A stretch of 64,000 nt of DNA. Origin: Eulemur rufifrons (taxonomy: Eukaryota; Chordata; Mammalia; Primates; Lemuridae). The stretch is taken from contig NC_090989.1 in NCBI RefSeq assembly GCF_041146395.1, positions 248,796,843 to 248,860,842 of the forward strand. Direction: 5' to 3'. Below, in pieces: positions 35,530 to 48,149 of the stretch. Position numbers and translations under genes: made by a program. Positions within the stretch are counted from its first letter, which is position 1. Each line of letters opens with the position of its first letter. The notes under the pieces were generated by a model. The model searched no databases. It was not told the DNA's origin and saw nothing but the letters and a program-made list of their open reading frames with translations.

Positions 35530-37745
35530 GTATTCCAGGACTTCTGGTTTCAAAAATGGGAGCATGGAAGCCAGCTGGCTTCATTCCTCCTTGCAGAAAA
35601 TGAAAAACATTTATAGAGCACTGAAATTATTACTAGAAATACAACAGAACTAAAATATGGGAATGAGACATTTCCTAGGGACATAAAGAAGTTAAAAACC
35701 CTAACTCTGAGCAGACAGTAAGAGAATTGGTTTTCTGTATCCATAATGCCCCTCCCCTGCAATCTCTCTAAAAACAAACATACAAAAGATATTCCCAACT
35801 CATGGTTTCTACCCTGTAAAAAGTGAGATCCAAGTGGACAACCAGTTTTCCCAACATCTTGGGTTCCCTGGAAAAACAACTATCCAAGCTTCAACTCATG
35901 GGAAGCGTCAGGTGTGTATGAAGGAAGAAAGAAAGTCAGAGAAAAGGGTGAAAGGTAAGATTACCATCCCAAGTTTTGAAAACCCTGCTCTGTAACTCAG
36001 CCAAAGGAGATACCAGAGTGGTTGTTCACCATCAAAATGCTGTAGGAGGTTTGTTCCACAGGTCCTCTGGGTGTAGACTCCTAGATGCTTTTTCACACTA
36101 CTGGGATATCTCCTTTGGAACTCCTCACACCCCCATTCAGGATGGGCAGCATTCTGTTTATGAGAACCAAGACAAACTTGGACTTTAAGTGCCATCTAGC
36201 ACCAAAAAGAAGGCAGTGATTTCACATAAAAAAAAAAAAAAAAAGAAAAAAAAAAGGAGAAAAGAGAAAAGAAAACAACAGGGACATTACAAAGAATCTC
36301 TAAGCAAACATATCCAATAAAAAACAAGACAAGCTAGGCAGAGAATAATGGAATAAATTCCTAATTCTTCAATGCAAAGACATGGATGTACATACACAAG
36401 AAACAACAGCAAAGTGGGACCCATGACCTCCTCAAATGGTTGAGCAAGGAACTGGTAACTCACTTTAACCAGACAGTGATATGTGAACACTGTGACCAAG
36501 AATTAAAAATAGCAGTTTTAAGGAAACTTATTGATATTTAAGATAAAACAGAAAGAGAACTCAGAAATATCAGAGATATTTAACAAGGAGATTGAAATAA
36601 AAAAAGGTCAAACAGAAATCTTGGCACTGGGAAAAACATTTGCAGAACTGAAAAATTTATTAGAGGCTATCTATAGCAGAATGGATCAAAAAGAGGAAAG
36701 AGTCACTGTGATCAAAACAGGCTATTTGAAAACACACAGTCAGAGGAAAAAAAAAAAAAAGAATGAAAAGGAAAAAGGATATAGAAAACTACCCCAAAGA
36801 TCAAACCTAGTCATTATTGGTCCTCAAAATGGAGTTGAGAAAGCTTAGAAATATAACAGAATGCTTTCCAAAATTTGAAAAGAAATAAATATCCAGGTGC
36901 AAGAAGGTCAGAGAACTCCAAACATATTTGACACAAATAGGACTACCCCAAGACTTATAACCATCAAACCCTCAAAGGTCAACAGAATGTAAATTAGTTC
37001 AGCCATTATAAAAACCAGTATGGAGTTTTCTCAAAAAAAGTAAAAGTAGAACTATCATGTGATCCTGCAATTCCACTACCTGCTATTTACCCCCCAAAAG
37101 GAAATCAGTACATTAAAGGGATACCTGGACCCTCCTGTGTATTGCAGCACTATTCACAATCGCCAGATATGGAATCAACAACTGTCTTTCAAAAGATGAA
37201 TGTCATGTCCATCAACAGATAAAGAAAATGTGGTATATACGCACAGTAGAATGTTATTCAGCCATCAAATATAATGGAGTCCTGTAATTTGCAGAAACAT
37301 GGATGGAACTGGAAGTCATCATTTTAAGTGAAATATGCCAGGCACAGAAAGACAAATGTTGCATGTTTTCACTCATATGTGGGAGTTTAAAAAGTTGATC
37401 TCATGGATTTATAACATAGAGTGATGGCTATCACAGGCTGGGAATGGAGGGGTCGGGGGAGGAAGAGAAGTTGGTTAATGGGTATAAACATAGCATTAGA
37501 TAGAAGGAATAAGTTCTAGTGTTTGATACCACATAGGATAACTGTAGTTAACAATAACTTACTGCATATTTCAAAATAGCTAGAAGAGAAGATTTGAAAT
37601 GATCCCAAGACAAAGAAATGAGAAATGTTTGCAGTAATGGATATTTTAAATATGCTGATCTGTCATTCATTACAATGGTATATGTGTATCTAAACATTAC
37701 ATGTAACTCATAACATACAATTATTATGTAAAAAAAAAGAAAAAA
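35530..37745 (+). mobile_element. L1 with ORF1 joined to the ORF2 end (HAL1-like)
   Basis: Starts ACTTCTGGTTTCAAAAATGG, a typical old L1 5' end, with 5' UTR to about 36200 and a long A-rich run at 36228-36258. ORF1 lies at about 36480-36985. Near 36985-37000 the sequence passes directly to the last part of ORF2 (TTAGTTCAGCCATTATAAAA, the VQP-LWK region) and on to a 3' UTR and A-rich end at 37745. About 3 kb of L1, all of the endonuclease and RT, is absent. The length (2.2 kb) and layout resemble half-L1 (HAL1) elements, but a later deletion in an ordinary L1 would look the same. Confidence 0.75.
36500..36985 (+). pseudogene. L1 ORF1 remnant
   Basis: ORF1 encodes the L1 RNA-binding chaperone. 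Visible parts: coiled-coil sequence TFAELKNLLEAIYSRMDQKEE (36640-36700), then LPQRSNLVIIGPQNG in the RRM-like region (36790-36835), then NIQVQEGQRTPNIF and TTPRLITIKPSKV in the C-terminal domain (36890-36985). It is broken by a frame change near the A run at 36745-36760, by stop codons, and by the jump into ORF2 at the end. Confidence 0.75.
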
Positions 37746-39039
37746 CAATCAAAACCAAACAAAAAATTCTACATCAGAAAGAGATGAAAAGAGAATGATG
37801 ATACAATTGTTGGATCCATTTATGTTTTAGAAACCTGGTAGTGTCAGGTATACTAGTGAAGGAGACAGTGATATGTCATCACAGATTTAGGAAAAGAATG
37901 AGAAACAGCATTACAAAAGAAACGTAGACAGAAATTTCAAAAAGCTGTTAGATAATTTAACATTGGCAAATAGTGTAGAATGAACTAGAAGTAAAAGTAA
38001 ATATATATACATAATTTAAAGAATTTTCTTTTAGTTAGAAAGCATTCCTTAGGGAAGATGCAAAATATTTCATTTTTGACATGGTGCTTTTTAAAATCCA
38101 TTTTACTAGTGACTCATGTATTTTTGCATAAATAATGTTAATAATGCCTCAAATGTGTATTTATTCTATTGCCTGCAGAAAAAGGGAAGAGATGCAGCTT
38201 TTGTTAACTTGGAATATCAGAAAACTAAGAACAAAATAACCAGTTTTAGGATTAGTTGAATTTTTATATTAATGTTCATTTTTCATATTGGGCACTGAAT
38301 AAAAAGTGTTAAAAGTTAAAAATGAACCCTCTGTCTTGATTTTTGTCATAAAATATTTTATTACTTTTTGTATGTTAATATCTTAGAAATAATGAAAAAA
38401 TAGCTCTGAAGTGAAATATTCAGGTCACATAGGGGATCACTTTAATACTTTCTTTCCTAAAACCACTCATCCTGCTTAGTATATTCCCATATTATTTTTC
38501 AATCAAGTCTTGCAATGATTCATCATGGAATCCTACAGCCATAAAAATGTATTTCTGTGTCTCACAGAAATAATGAAATTCTAAAACTAATTTTTCTCTT
38601 TTCTACTTGGGTAGAAATATTCTATTTGTAAAAATGTGGTTGTCAACATTCATATTCAACTTGAATTGATATGTGGCTAAACCTTAACATGGAAAAAAAG
38701 AAAGTTAAAGTAAAAACTTAAAGGAGTATAATTTCTTATGAAATACATACACATTTTTTTCCTGGTAAATTACATATACATTTTTTCCTGGTAAAATATG
38801 AATTCGATGATTGAGGGCTTTCCTGTGATATGCCTGTTATTTGATGTGGCTTTTTTGTTATTGTTTAATTTTTTAAGGCAGAATTTAAAAGTAAAATTGG
38901 TTGTTAAATCATTGTACTGCATTTAAATTTTTTGTATAACCACAGTGATACTATACTTTTTTACTCATTATTTAAAATATTAACTTCATAATACAAACAC
39001 AAACAACTGAGTAAATGGTACTCATGAAACTACGTTTTA
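37746..39039. other. Unassigned AT-rich DNA
   Basis: No gene recognised. Includes a small imperfect tandem duplication at about 38750-38800, where an ACATTTTTTCCTGGTAAA-type unit occurs twice. Confidence 0.5.
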
Positions 39040-39245
39040 CTGTGGTCTAGGTATTTTAAACATTACCTAACTTAACTCTCAAAAACTTAATGACTTCTAT
39101 TACTATTATAGCTTTACAAATGAATAAACTGAGGGTTAAAGTGTGTTGAGTTAATTGTCAAAAACACACAATTATCAAATAGTGAAAACAGAACTTGAAA
39201 CCAGGTCTTCATCACATTAGAATTCAGGTTCTTTTTGTTGTACCT
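39040..39245 (+). repeat. MIR SINE
   Basis: MIR blocks: CTAGGTATTTTAAACATTAC, AACTTAACTCTCAAAAAC, TACAAATGAATAAACTGAGG, and later GAACTTGAAACCAGGTCTTC. Confidence 0.8.
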
Positions 39246-39399
39246 CAGTACATCAGAAATTGTTTTCTAGATCTGTTGTACAAGAAGTGTACTTGACTAG
39301 ACAGCAAGCTCAAGGTCCTTAATTATTTTTTTATCCCCCTCTGAAATCAATGAAGTCTGTAAAGATCTAAATCTCATTTTGAGTAACAACGTATAGTTT

Positions 39400-39565
39400 G
39401 CAAAGTTCTTTTGAAATCCTCATAATCAATTAACTCCGACTTTTAGATTTCTAGCCCATTATATAGATAAGAATTAGAATGCCTGGACTCAGAGACTTAG
39501 CTGAGTTTATTCAAGTCTCCCAGCTAGCAATTGGTATATGATATGGACTTAGAGACACAGTAACT
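39400..39565 (+). repeat. MIR SINE remnant
   Basis: AATCCTCATAATCAATTAAC, then ATATAGATAAGAATTAGAAT, then CAAGTCTCCCAGCTAGCAAT follow the middle part of MIR. It is a second copy 150 bases from the one at 39040-39245. Confidence 0.55.
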
Positions 39566-40916
39566 CCCTACCAAAATCAAAATTAAAAACAAGCAAAAAC
39601 TAAACTAAATAAAACAAGAATAAGAAAATAAGTCCTCCATTTTAAACTCAGCCTCTGCCACCACCCATTCTTACCCTCAAAAACCTGAAATGATTAAAAA
39701 AATATAAATGGAGAACAAAAACAAAACTTTCATTAGTTTTGGAAACTAAGATTGCCATGAAATTTGAGGAATGTTTATATTAAGTGGCATCAAGTTAAAG
39801 CAAATCATGGTAGGTCAATTCTCACATTCACTACGGGGGTGGGTGGGGGGGGAAATAAATTTAGGGATTTGTCATGGCTGTTAAGCAGCAGAGATAATAT
39901 GCTAATTACCTTCTAATTTAGAGACAGCAGGACCTCAAGTAAGTTCCATGTGTCATGTATGTAAAGACTTATTGCATTCACTTTGGCATTACAAAAATGG
40001 GAGCATTAACATCAAATTAATCAAACTTAAATGTCTACTAGTGATTTTATTTGACATATTATAAGATAAATCGATGAATAAGACCTCCCAGAATAGCTCT
40101 TATTACTTTGAAGTTTAGTTTTTTTATCTTTTCCTTACAATAGTTTTCTCTGTTCAAATATAGACAAGAGGTACTATAAATAGAATGACCTGAGACCGAG
40201 ATTTTTTAAGGTTTATTGAAGGGACAGGAAGAGGAGAAATACTGCATCACTTTTTTCTCTATCCCCTATCCTCTACCATATTCCACCCTTTCAAGTCTCA
40301 AGTATTTTCCTCAGTGCATAACAGTATGGAAACTAAGTATTCCAGTGACTAATCATGAGCACTTTTCTATAGTTAGTAGATAATTAATTTGGGATCCACC
40401 ACTCATACTGCAATTGAGAACAGAAATGTTCCTTCAAAGCTATGCTCTGATCTGCTTATTGACAAGGATTAGATGTTATTTTGTGTGCCCAGTCCCAATA
40501 CAGTATTTTACACTAAGTAGTTGTATATGGATTAAGTTAACCTTGAATGCTATGTAAATCTTTCTTTGTAAATTTGGGAAAAATCTTTGCAGACAAACTC
40601 TTTAAAATGATTAAGAAAAGATATTGTTAAAAATAAAACCTTTTCTCTTTAAAATAAAACTTTATAATATGCTAAAAGTATTGTTCTCTATTGTGTGAAA
40701 CATCATTACTCAAGTCCAGATTTAGGGGTTTAAAATGCTTGAACTAAATAAAACTGGATTTTTCAGATACTTATTTAAATTTTAATGGACTTTGTCCTCT
40801 CTTTATTAGTGAAGCAGGAAGACTCTATTGTGTTTGTTCTCAGATACCTTTCAAAGGTGGATATAAAAATTTTGTAACTTCCAGGGAATGATCTGATGAA
40901 TTAAGAAAATTCAATT
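39566..40916. other. Unassigned AT-rich DNA
   Basis: No gene recognised. A G-rich run (GGGGGTGGGTGGGGGGGG) lies at about 39834-39851. Confidence 0.5.
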
Positions 40917-40924
40917 AAATACTA
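40917..40924. repeat. Left target-site duplication of mini L1
   Basis: AAATACTA, matched at 41004-41011. Top-strand TT/AAAT agrees with an L1 endonuclease site. Short, so moderately certain. Confidence 0.6.
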
Positions 40925-41003
40925 GCGGGGGGAGGGGCCGCACAGGAAGGACAATATACATAACCTAAACTTTTGTACCCCCATAATATGCTGAAATAAA
41001 AAA
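40925..41003 (+). mobile_element. Very short 5'-truncated L1 (3' UTR tail only)
   Basis: About 79 bases: a G-rich start (GCGGGGGGAGGGGCCG), ACAATATACATAACCTAAAC, TTTTGTACCCCCATAATATG, then CTGAAATAAAAAAA. The end matches the young L1 at 34640-34670, so it belongs to the same strepsirrhine L1 lineage. Confidence 0.8.
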
Positions 41004-41011
41004 AAATACTA

Positions 41012-42331
41012 TGGGAGAAATACATCTTGATTGTTTAAAAAAAGATACATAAGAAGGAAATCTGCATACACATATCTATTATTTTTGTATTTCTAGCAAG
41101 AATTTAAAAAAGTATTAAAGTGAGCTTCTATAGTGTACATGTCTTCCCCTAAAGCCAAGGAAAGTAAGATAGAGACACAAAGATCTGGAAGATGTATGTC
41201 GTAACAACATTGACTACATTTCTCAAATAAGCCAGAAACCATTTGTGAACCAAAATGGTCTCTGTATCTGTCCAAAGCAATGCTGCCACATCCATCACCT
41301 TTTATTATGACTAGTCATCTATCGATGTATTTGAACATTACCTCACCCATTTGCAGCCTCCTTCTATCTCTGAGATTGATTATGGCTGACATTCTCAGCA
41401 GTCAAAACATCTTGCAAATGACTTCTTAGCCTGGAGATCCCTACCAGAATGATGTTCACTTTGCTGCCTGCCTAGCTTGTCTCCCATCTAGCCACGGAAG
41501 CATTTACAAGAGCACTTTTATTAAATTTGTTCCAACATGTGTTCAATTAGATGAAATCTTCTTAAATATTGAACTAGATGTGAATTGGGAAAATGCTAAA
41601 TTGCTTCTGTATTTGTTAAGTGTATTCTCAGCGGTAGATGATGCCATATTATATCATTGGATTCAAGCAATAAAGTAAATAGAAGAAAAGGATGTTCTTT
41701 TGTTTGGTTATGTTTATATATTGTTTTCTTTTTCAGATATATCAGAATCTATTGCATAAATTAAATATAATATGGTAGCCTTGAGTGAAATCTCATACTT
41801 AATTTTCTGTTTATTAATTATAGTTAAGAGTGGAAAAATATGCTTTCTTATATATAATATAAAAAATGATATGGGGAGAGAACTAAGAATTAACTTGAAG
41901 ACATCATCAATTCTTTTTATTTTATAAATAGACAATGTAATAGTTCCTACTTGTTTTGTCAAATAGAGAATAAATCGAGGATCAATGCTTTATTACTTGG
42001 AAAATGGAGTAGAAATTTCATATCATTACACAAATTATCTTATTAATAATACTATGCACTGTAGATCAAATACATTTTCTTTTCTTAATATTAGGTGTTA
42101 TGTAATGGCACATGTCCATTAGAGAGCTATTTAATATGTGTAGTAAAGTATCTGGAATTTTGATAACAATAAAATAAAAGTGACCTAAAATACTCTGTCT
42201 GGTAAGTTCACAATGTCCAAGTCGGGGCAAATAGGGGTGACGAATGCTCATTTTTTCTTTATTACTAAGCTGATTCTTATCACTCTTCTCACTGGCACAT
42301 AAATGCACCTAAGTAATATAAATGTTGTATA
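41012..42331. other. Unassigned AT-rich DNA
   Basis: No gene recognised. Minus-strand frames at 41714-41962 and 42066-42508 are AT-rich with no identifiable domain; the last overlaps the Tigger end. Confidence 0.5.
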
Positions 42332-43257
42332 CAGGCAGTCCCTGGGTTGCAGATGAAATGCATTCCTGAGAACATCTTTAGGACAGATTTGCATGTAACT
42401 TGGATCTCTGAAGAATGGCACATATATGGTAATAATAATGACAACAGCAATACAATAATGGCTCATATATGGTAATAATACAGTGTAATCCTGTGATAAT
42501 AATAACACCCCTGTACTATAATAATAAGTTACAGAGACTATTGTGCTTTTTCTTTTAATTCAAACAAACAGAACATAAAAATGAACTCATATAAACAGTT
42601 TAGATAGGAGATAGGAGAAATTACAAGTAAGAATATTAAAGGTTATCACTTACCTAATGCTGCATCAGTGTCGCGCTTACTGGAAGGGGCATTTTTGAGG
42701 CAAGAAGGTAGATAAGAAGAAGATGATGGAGATGGTGCTGGAGAGGATGGACACTGGGTGATGAAGAATCAGGATTTGATTTTGTTGCTGGAGGAGGGGA
42801 GCTGACCACTGAAGTCAGTTTCTTGAAAAAGGTATCTAGAGTTGTTTGCACAGCCTTTTCTTTGTTTCATCATAAATGACCTTGTAGGAGCTGGTGTTCT
42901 CACTAACTGCACGGTAAACCTTTGTAAACCTTTGTTCATTGTTAGGATCTTGCTCTTCAAGCTTAGCAAATCCTGCTTCAATGAGACAAAAAACTTCAGC
43001 AATTTCTTTTGTCATAAACTTTCTTGGCTCTGTATCTTCTGATTCGTTGTGTTCTTGTGTTTCTATCACCTGCTTCTCTTACCTATGAGACTAGCTGTAA
43101 GCATACCACAGGCATGTTTGTTCACATGCATGGAAGAAACTAGTAACTTATTAATTTACTTATTTAATTATAAAGTTTCCTTATGTGGAGCCTTGGGAGT
43201 CCATTCGTAAGTACAGTACACCTTAAATTGGGGCATTTGTAACCTGGGGATTGCCTA
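42332..43257 (-). mobile_element. Tigger (pogo) DNA transposon, internally deleted
   Basis: Ends match as inverted repeats: CAGGCAGTCCCTGGGTTGC at 42332-42350, and the reverse complement of 43239-43257 (TAGGCAATCCCCAGGTTAC). A TA precedes the left end, as expected for a pogo element. Between them is only the C-terminal part of the transposase, on the minus strand, so most of the usual 2-3 kb element is missing. Not Tigger1, whose TIR is seen at 43662. Confidence 0.8.
42654..43069 (-). pseudogene. Tigger transposase C-terminal remnant
   Basis: Two minus-strand frames: RKFMTKEIAEVFCLIEAGF with LEEQDPNNEQRFTKV (42836-43069) and QTTLDTFFKKLTSV (42654-42851). Both match the tail of pogo/TIGD-type transposases, where an acidic region is followed by a conserved QTSLDRFF-like motif. 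The DNA-binding and DDE domains are absent. Confidence 0.75.
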
Positions 43258-43661
43258 CATACCCAGAACTGTCTGTGCTTTTTAATGAGATACATTTCAA
43301 CATTATTATTCCTTGCCACCCCAATGTCAGATATTTATTTACGTAGTTTTTACTTCTCAGGATCTTAATCCTTGATCTCTGAACTGTAACTATGGCAACC
43401 TATTTGTAGATTTTATTTATTATGGACAAATTTTGTATAAGCATTTTTGGGGGCAGAGTATCAGATGGATGCATCATATTCTTTAGAGGTCATTGATTGT
43501 AACAAAAACAATCATTATTCCAAATATTTTGTGGTTGATATTGAAGACTTAATTTGGAAATTTTTGTATACATGCTAAGGTCAGATACTATTTTATTCCA
43601 TATATTTAAAAACTCTTTAATTTACAACCACATCTATCTATCTTTTATCCTTTTGCTTTTA
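43258..43661. other. Unassigned DNA between two Tigger elements
   Basis: No gene or repeat recognised in these 400 bases. Confidence 0.5.
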
Positions 43662-45763
43662 CAGGCATACTTGGAGATATTGTAGGTTCAGTTTCAGACC
43701 ACTGCAATAAAGTGAATTTGAAAGGAGTCACACAAATTTTTTTGGTTTCCCAGTGCATATAAATGTTATGTTTACACTATACTGTAGTCTATTAAGTGTG
43801 CAATACCATTATATTTTTTAAAAGTACATAACTTAATGAAAACAATACTTACTTGCTAAAAAATGCTAATGATCATCTGAGCCTTCAGTGAGTTATGATC
43901 ATTTTTGCTAATAGAGGGTCTTTCCTTGATGTTATTGGCTGCCGACTGATCAAGGTGGCATTTGCTGTAGGTTGGGGTGGCTCTGAGCATTTCTTAGAAT
44001 AAGACAACAATGATGTTTACCACAGTAATAACTATTTTTTTCATGAAAGATTTATGTGTGAAAGATTTATCACACATGTGATGCTGTGTGATAACATTTT
44101 ACCCACAGTATAACTTCTTTCAAAGTTGAAGTCATTCCTTTCAAATTCTGTCACTGCTTTATCAGCTAAATTTATGGAGTATTAATAAATACTTTGTCAT
44201 TTCAACGGTGTTCCCAGCATCTTCACCAAGAGTAGATTCTGTATTAAGAAACCACTTTCTTTGCTCATTCATTAGAAGAAACTTCTCATCCATTCAAGTT
44301 TCATCAGGAGATTGCAGCGATTCCATCACCTTTTCAGGCTCCGCTTCTAATTCTACATCTCTTGCTATTTCTACTACATCTGTAGCTACTTCTTCCACCG
44401 AAGTCTTGAACCCCTCAAAGTCCTCCACGGTGATTGGAATCAACTTCCTTCAAACTTTTGTTAAAGTTGATAGTTTGACCCTCTCCCATGAATCACAAAT
44501 GTTCTTAACAGCATCAAGAATAATGAATCATTTCCAGAAGATTTTTGAATTACTTTTCCCAGATCCATCAGAGGAAGAAATATCTATGGAAGCTATAGCT
44601 TTATGAAGTGTATTTCTTAAAAAATAAGATGTGAAAGTCAAAATTACTTCTTGATCTATGGGCTGTAGACTGGGCATCGTGTTAGCAGGCATATAAATAA
44701 TATTAATCTCCATGTTTCTCTCCATCAGAGTTCTTAGGTGACCAGATGCATTGTCAATGAGCGGTAATATTTTGAAAGAAATCTTTACTTTTGAGCATTA
44801 GGTCTCAACAGTGGGCTTAAAATATTCAGCAAACCATGCTATAGACAGATATGCTGTCATTCAGATTTTTTTCCATTTATACACCATAGGTAATGTAGAT
44901 GTAGCATAATTCTTAAGAGGCATAAGATTTCCAGAACGGTAAATTGAGCATTGGCTTCAACTTAAAAGTCACCAGCTGCATTACCCCTAACAAGAAAGTC
45001 ATCCTGTCTTTTGAAACCTTGAAGCCAGGCATTGACTTCCCTCTAGCTATGAAAGTCCTAGATTCCATTTCCTTCCAACATAAGGTTGTTTAGGCTGTTT
45101 TGTCTTAAAAATCAGTTGTTTAATACAAACATCTTCATCGGTGATCTAAATCTTCTAGATAACTTACTGCCGCTACCCCATTAGCATTTTCTGTTTCAAT
45201 TTGTACTTTTATATTATAGAGCTAGCTTCTTCCCTTTAATCTCATGAATTAATCTCTGTTAGCTTCTAACTTTTCTTCTGCAGCTTCCTTATCTTCTCAG
45301 TCTTCATGGAATCAAAGAAAGGAAGGGCCTGGCTCAGGATTAGGCTTTGGCTTAAGAGAATATTGTGGTTGGTTTCATCTTCTATTTAGACCATTAAAAC
45401 TTTCCCCATATCAGCAATAAGGCTGTTTCACTTTCTAATCATTCCAGTGTTCACTCGAGTAGCACTTTTAATTCTCTTCAAGAAATTTTCCTTTGCATTC
45501 ACAACTTGGTAGACTGTTTAGCGTAGACTTTTGTCCTCTCTTGGTTTCCAACATGCCTTCCTCACCAAGCTTAATCTTTTCTAGCTTTTGATTTAAAGTG
45601 AGAGAGGTGTGACTATTCCTTTACATGAACACTTAGGGTATTGTAAGGTTGTTAATTGGCCAAATTTCAATATTGTTGTGTTTCAAGGAATAAGCAGGCC
45701 CAAGGAGAGGGAGAAAAATAGTGAAAGTTCCAGTCAGAACAATCAGAACATACATATTTATTT
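43662..45763 (-). mobile_element. Tigger1 DNA transposon, truncated at its 5' end
   Basis: CAGGCATACTTGGAGATATT at 43662 matches the Tigger1 terminal repeat, preceded by its TA target. The whole 3' UTR and a decayed transposase follow on the minus strand. The match continues through AATTTCAATATTGTTGTGT (45664-45682) to CAGAACATACATATTTAT near 45746-45763 and then stops without the second TIR, about 300-400 bases early for a 2.4-kb element. The break coincides with the first base of the inverted MLT1 copy at 45764. Confidence 0.85.
44170..45560 (-). pseudogene. Tigger1 transposase, degraded
   Basis: Antisense reading gives parts of the pogo-type DDE transposase. The clearest is 44528-44725: [19 protein letters not shown] followed by [16 protein letters not shown] and [13 protein letters not shown], which is the region at the end of the DDE domain. 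Upstream parts (44800-45560) are readable only in short frames with stops and indels. The family is related to centromere protein B and TIGD genes, but this copy is dead. A long + frame at 44208-44606 is only its shadow. Confidence 0.8.
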
Positions 45764-45934
45764 GTGACTTAAAACAATAAAGATTCAATCAAGCCACATA
45801 TCTATTAAGAGTTGGTCATGGCTCTGCCCCATATATTCTTTAAGCTGAGATACAAACTGAAAGGAAAAGAAATATCAGCTCTTAAAGCTTATATGCCCAG
45901 AGGTGACACACATCACTTCCCTTCACATTCCATT
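45764..45934 (-). repeat. 171-bp inverted copy of an MLT1 LTR fragment (copy A)
   Basis: Reverse complement of 48196-48366 with no gaps and six mismatches (165 of 171, 96.5%). It begins GTGACTTAAAACAATAAAG at the Tigger1 break and ends CTTCACATTCCATT. No similarity is seen beyond either edge. It lacks a tail or target duplication, so it is not a retrotransposed copy. Confidence 0.9.
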
Positions 45935-45944
45935 CTTTTTCTCA

Positions 45945-46032
45945 GAAAAGCAAAGGAAGGATGGAAGGAGGGAGGGAAACAAAAAAGGAAGGAAGGAGGG
46001 AAGGAAAGAAGAAAGAAAGGAAGGAAAAGAGG
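45945..46032 (+). repeat. Polypurine GGAA-rich tract
   Basis: About 88 bases that are nearly all A and G (GGAAGGAAGGAGGGAAGGAA-type), starting 11 bases after copy A. Mirror-type purine tracts of this kind can form triplex DNA and stall replication. Confidence 0.8.
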
Positions 46033-48149
46033 TATCCTGGTAAGAACAGAAAGTGAGGATACTTTTAAGGGTGATAAAAAGGGAGAGAGAAGATTATTCT
46101 AAGTAAGAAAATATGAGAGATTGTAAAGCTAAGGAAAGAGAACACTAGCACCTGACAGAAGTTTGGGATAAGAGATATGTATCAGGAGAGCAGCTGTAAT
46201 TATTATATAAGGAGCAAAATATAGAGTGATGAGAAAAGATACTTTTAAGAAAGTTTCCCTCTGTACTTTACAATGCACTTTCCACCTTCTGAAGAAAGCT
46301 GGATCCTCTGAAACCCACAGGGCTTTTGGGCCCAGGCTTTCGGGTGGGGTAGTTGTTTACATCAAGTCACCTTAAATTCAGATTTGAGTGTATAAGATAA
46401 GGATAGTTGGGTTACATGGAATCCATTCTTAATGTAAAATGCTATATTAGTTAGCCTGGACAACTTTCTTTCCCACTGGCTCCTTGATCCTGCTTTGAAG
46501 GAAAGAGTCAGCATTTCCTCCATTCAACCCCTTGGGAAATTTTTAATAAAATGGGCAGTAGAAGAAATTAGAGGCCAGCTAATGACATATCACATAATGA
46601 ACTCTGGATATTCTAAAATTGCTTGCATAAAACAAGCTCATTTGGTAACTGTTATATATTATCGTAAATATACTTAATTCTTTGGATATATTAGTATATA
46701 CTCAAAGTATTATAGACATTTTAATCCCTTTAAGCCCCACATACATATTATGGAAAATAATAAATTACAAAAAGTAATAGAGCCACTAAAAACATTTTCT
46801 TTTATTTTCTTTCAGTGTTTTTCTGTGCATCTATACTTGGTAATATTTCTACATGCATGTTTGTAGTGACAAAGACCTATCTTTGACTGAACTATATTTA
46901 AGCCTTCTAGGCCTTGCCTTTCAGTGTCCATCCTTGTCTGGCCTCCCTCACTCAGATTTAACAAGGATCTTGCTGACTCAATTTAGCGAGATTTCCCAAC
47001 CCTCAATATCTGCTTCCATTTTTGGTTAAATTCCTTACCTCTCACTACCTTCTAGGAGATATCTGACCACCCTGAACTTCCTTCACTAAGGATCCTGTTA
47101 GGTCTGTTTAACCAGAATCTCCTTTTGCCCCTGATGTGTCTCCTTATTATATATGATTAAATAAATTTTCAAACACTAAAAACATCTTATAAAAATTAAG
47201 TTTAGATAAATTTTATGTTCCACAGTATTTAATCATATGTAGCCCTTGGCTCTCTGAACACCTGGCATATCCCCTTTTATATGGACTTAAAAACAGAAGA
47301 GATAAAATGGATGAAAGTAGGCATGAGAAATGGAGAAAAATGGAGAAATCAAGGAATGTGCAGAAGGACCTATTTCAGGTAATTAGATAAACTGTAGAAA
47401 TTGAAAACAGATCGGTTTATAGTTAGCTTTTATTACTTAGTTTTAGTTTCCTGAACATTTGAGAACATAGTATTACTAAGTTTATTGAAAGCTATATTTT
47501 TATTTTTTCCCAAAATCTTGAAATATATATTTTCTAATTAATAGTTAAATTTTATTTCATCATGATTACATTTTTTCTATTACTATTTTCTTAAAGAATT
47601 TTAATTTCAGTTAAATATATTCATCTTATATCCTCATAATGGGTAGTCTCAAATGTATTTATTCTATAACCAGTGTTCAAATATATGTTTGTTTTTAAAA
47701 TGTGATTATAATTAAGCCTTACTGGTTTGAAAAGATAATACTAGGAAATCAATGGGAAAAGATTTTATACTTTTTGCAAATACACTCACAATATTTTCCC
47801 AAGGTCGTATGCATACATCATGCCTAATGTCAATCACTAATATCCCCAATGCACCAAACATTAAGCAACAATCCTGGTGCCATATGGAATGTTTGTTCTC
47901 TGTAGATCCAGAATAACATGAGAAGAGTTCTGTTTTATTTCATTTTTTTTCTGAACTCCTTTAAAGTCATAAAGAAATATTTAATTATGTGAAGTATAAA
48001 TAAATAATATTAAAGTATATTCTGTACTTCATAAAAAGAGGTGGATTTGGTTAGTTTGTGTCCCGAAAATGTTATTTATTTTATAATTTCATGGTAGCCT
48101 AATATTGTTCATACTTATTTTTTCCTCTCCTTTGGAGATAATTTTATAC
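46033..48149. other. Unassigned AT-rich DNA (loop of the inverted repeat)
   Basis: No gene recognised. 46880-47165 is less AT-rich and recalls old LTR-element internal sequence, but it cannot be named. A 60-codon frame at 46495-46677 has no domain. Confidence 0.45.

Noticed and set aside
42415..42485. A direct repeat of a CATATATGGTAATAATA unit as a possible CRISPR-like or regulatory array
   Set aside because: Only two copies, inside a Tigger element in a primate genome; a local duplication.
44208..44606. A 132-codon Ser/Thr-rich + strand frame
   Set aside because: It is the shadow of the Tigger1 transposase on the minus strand; the antisense reading matches the family.
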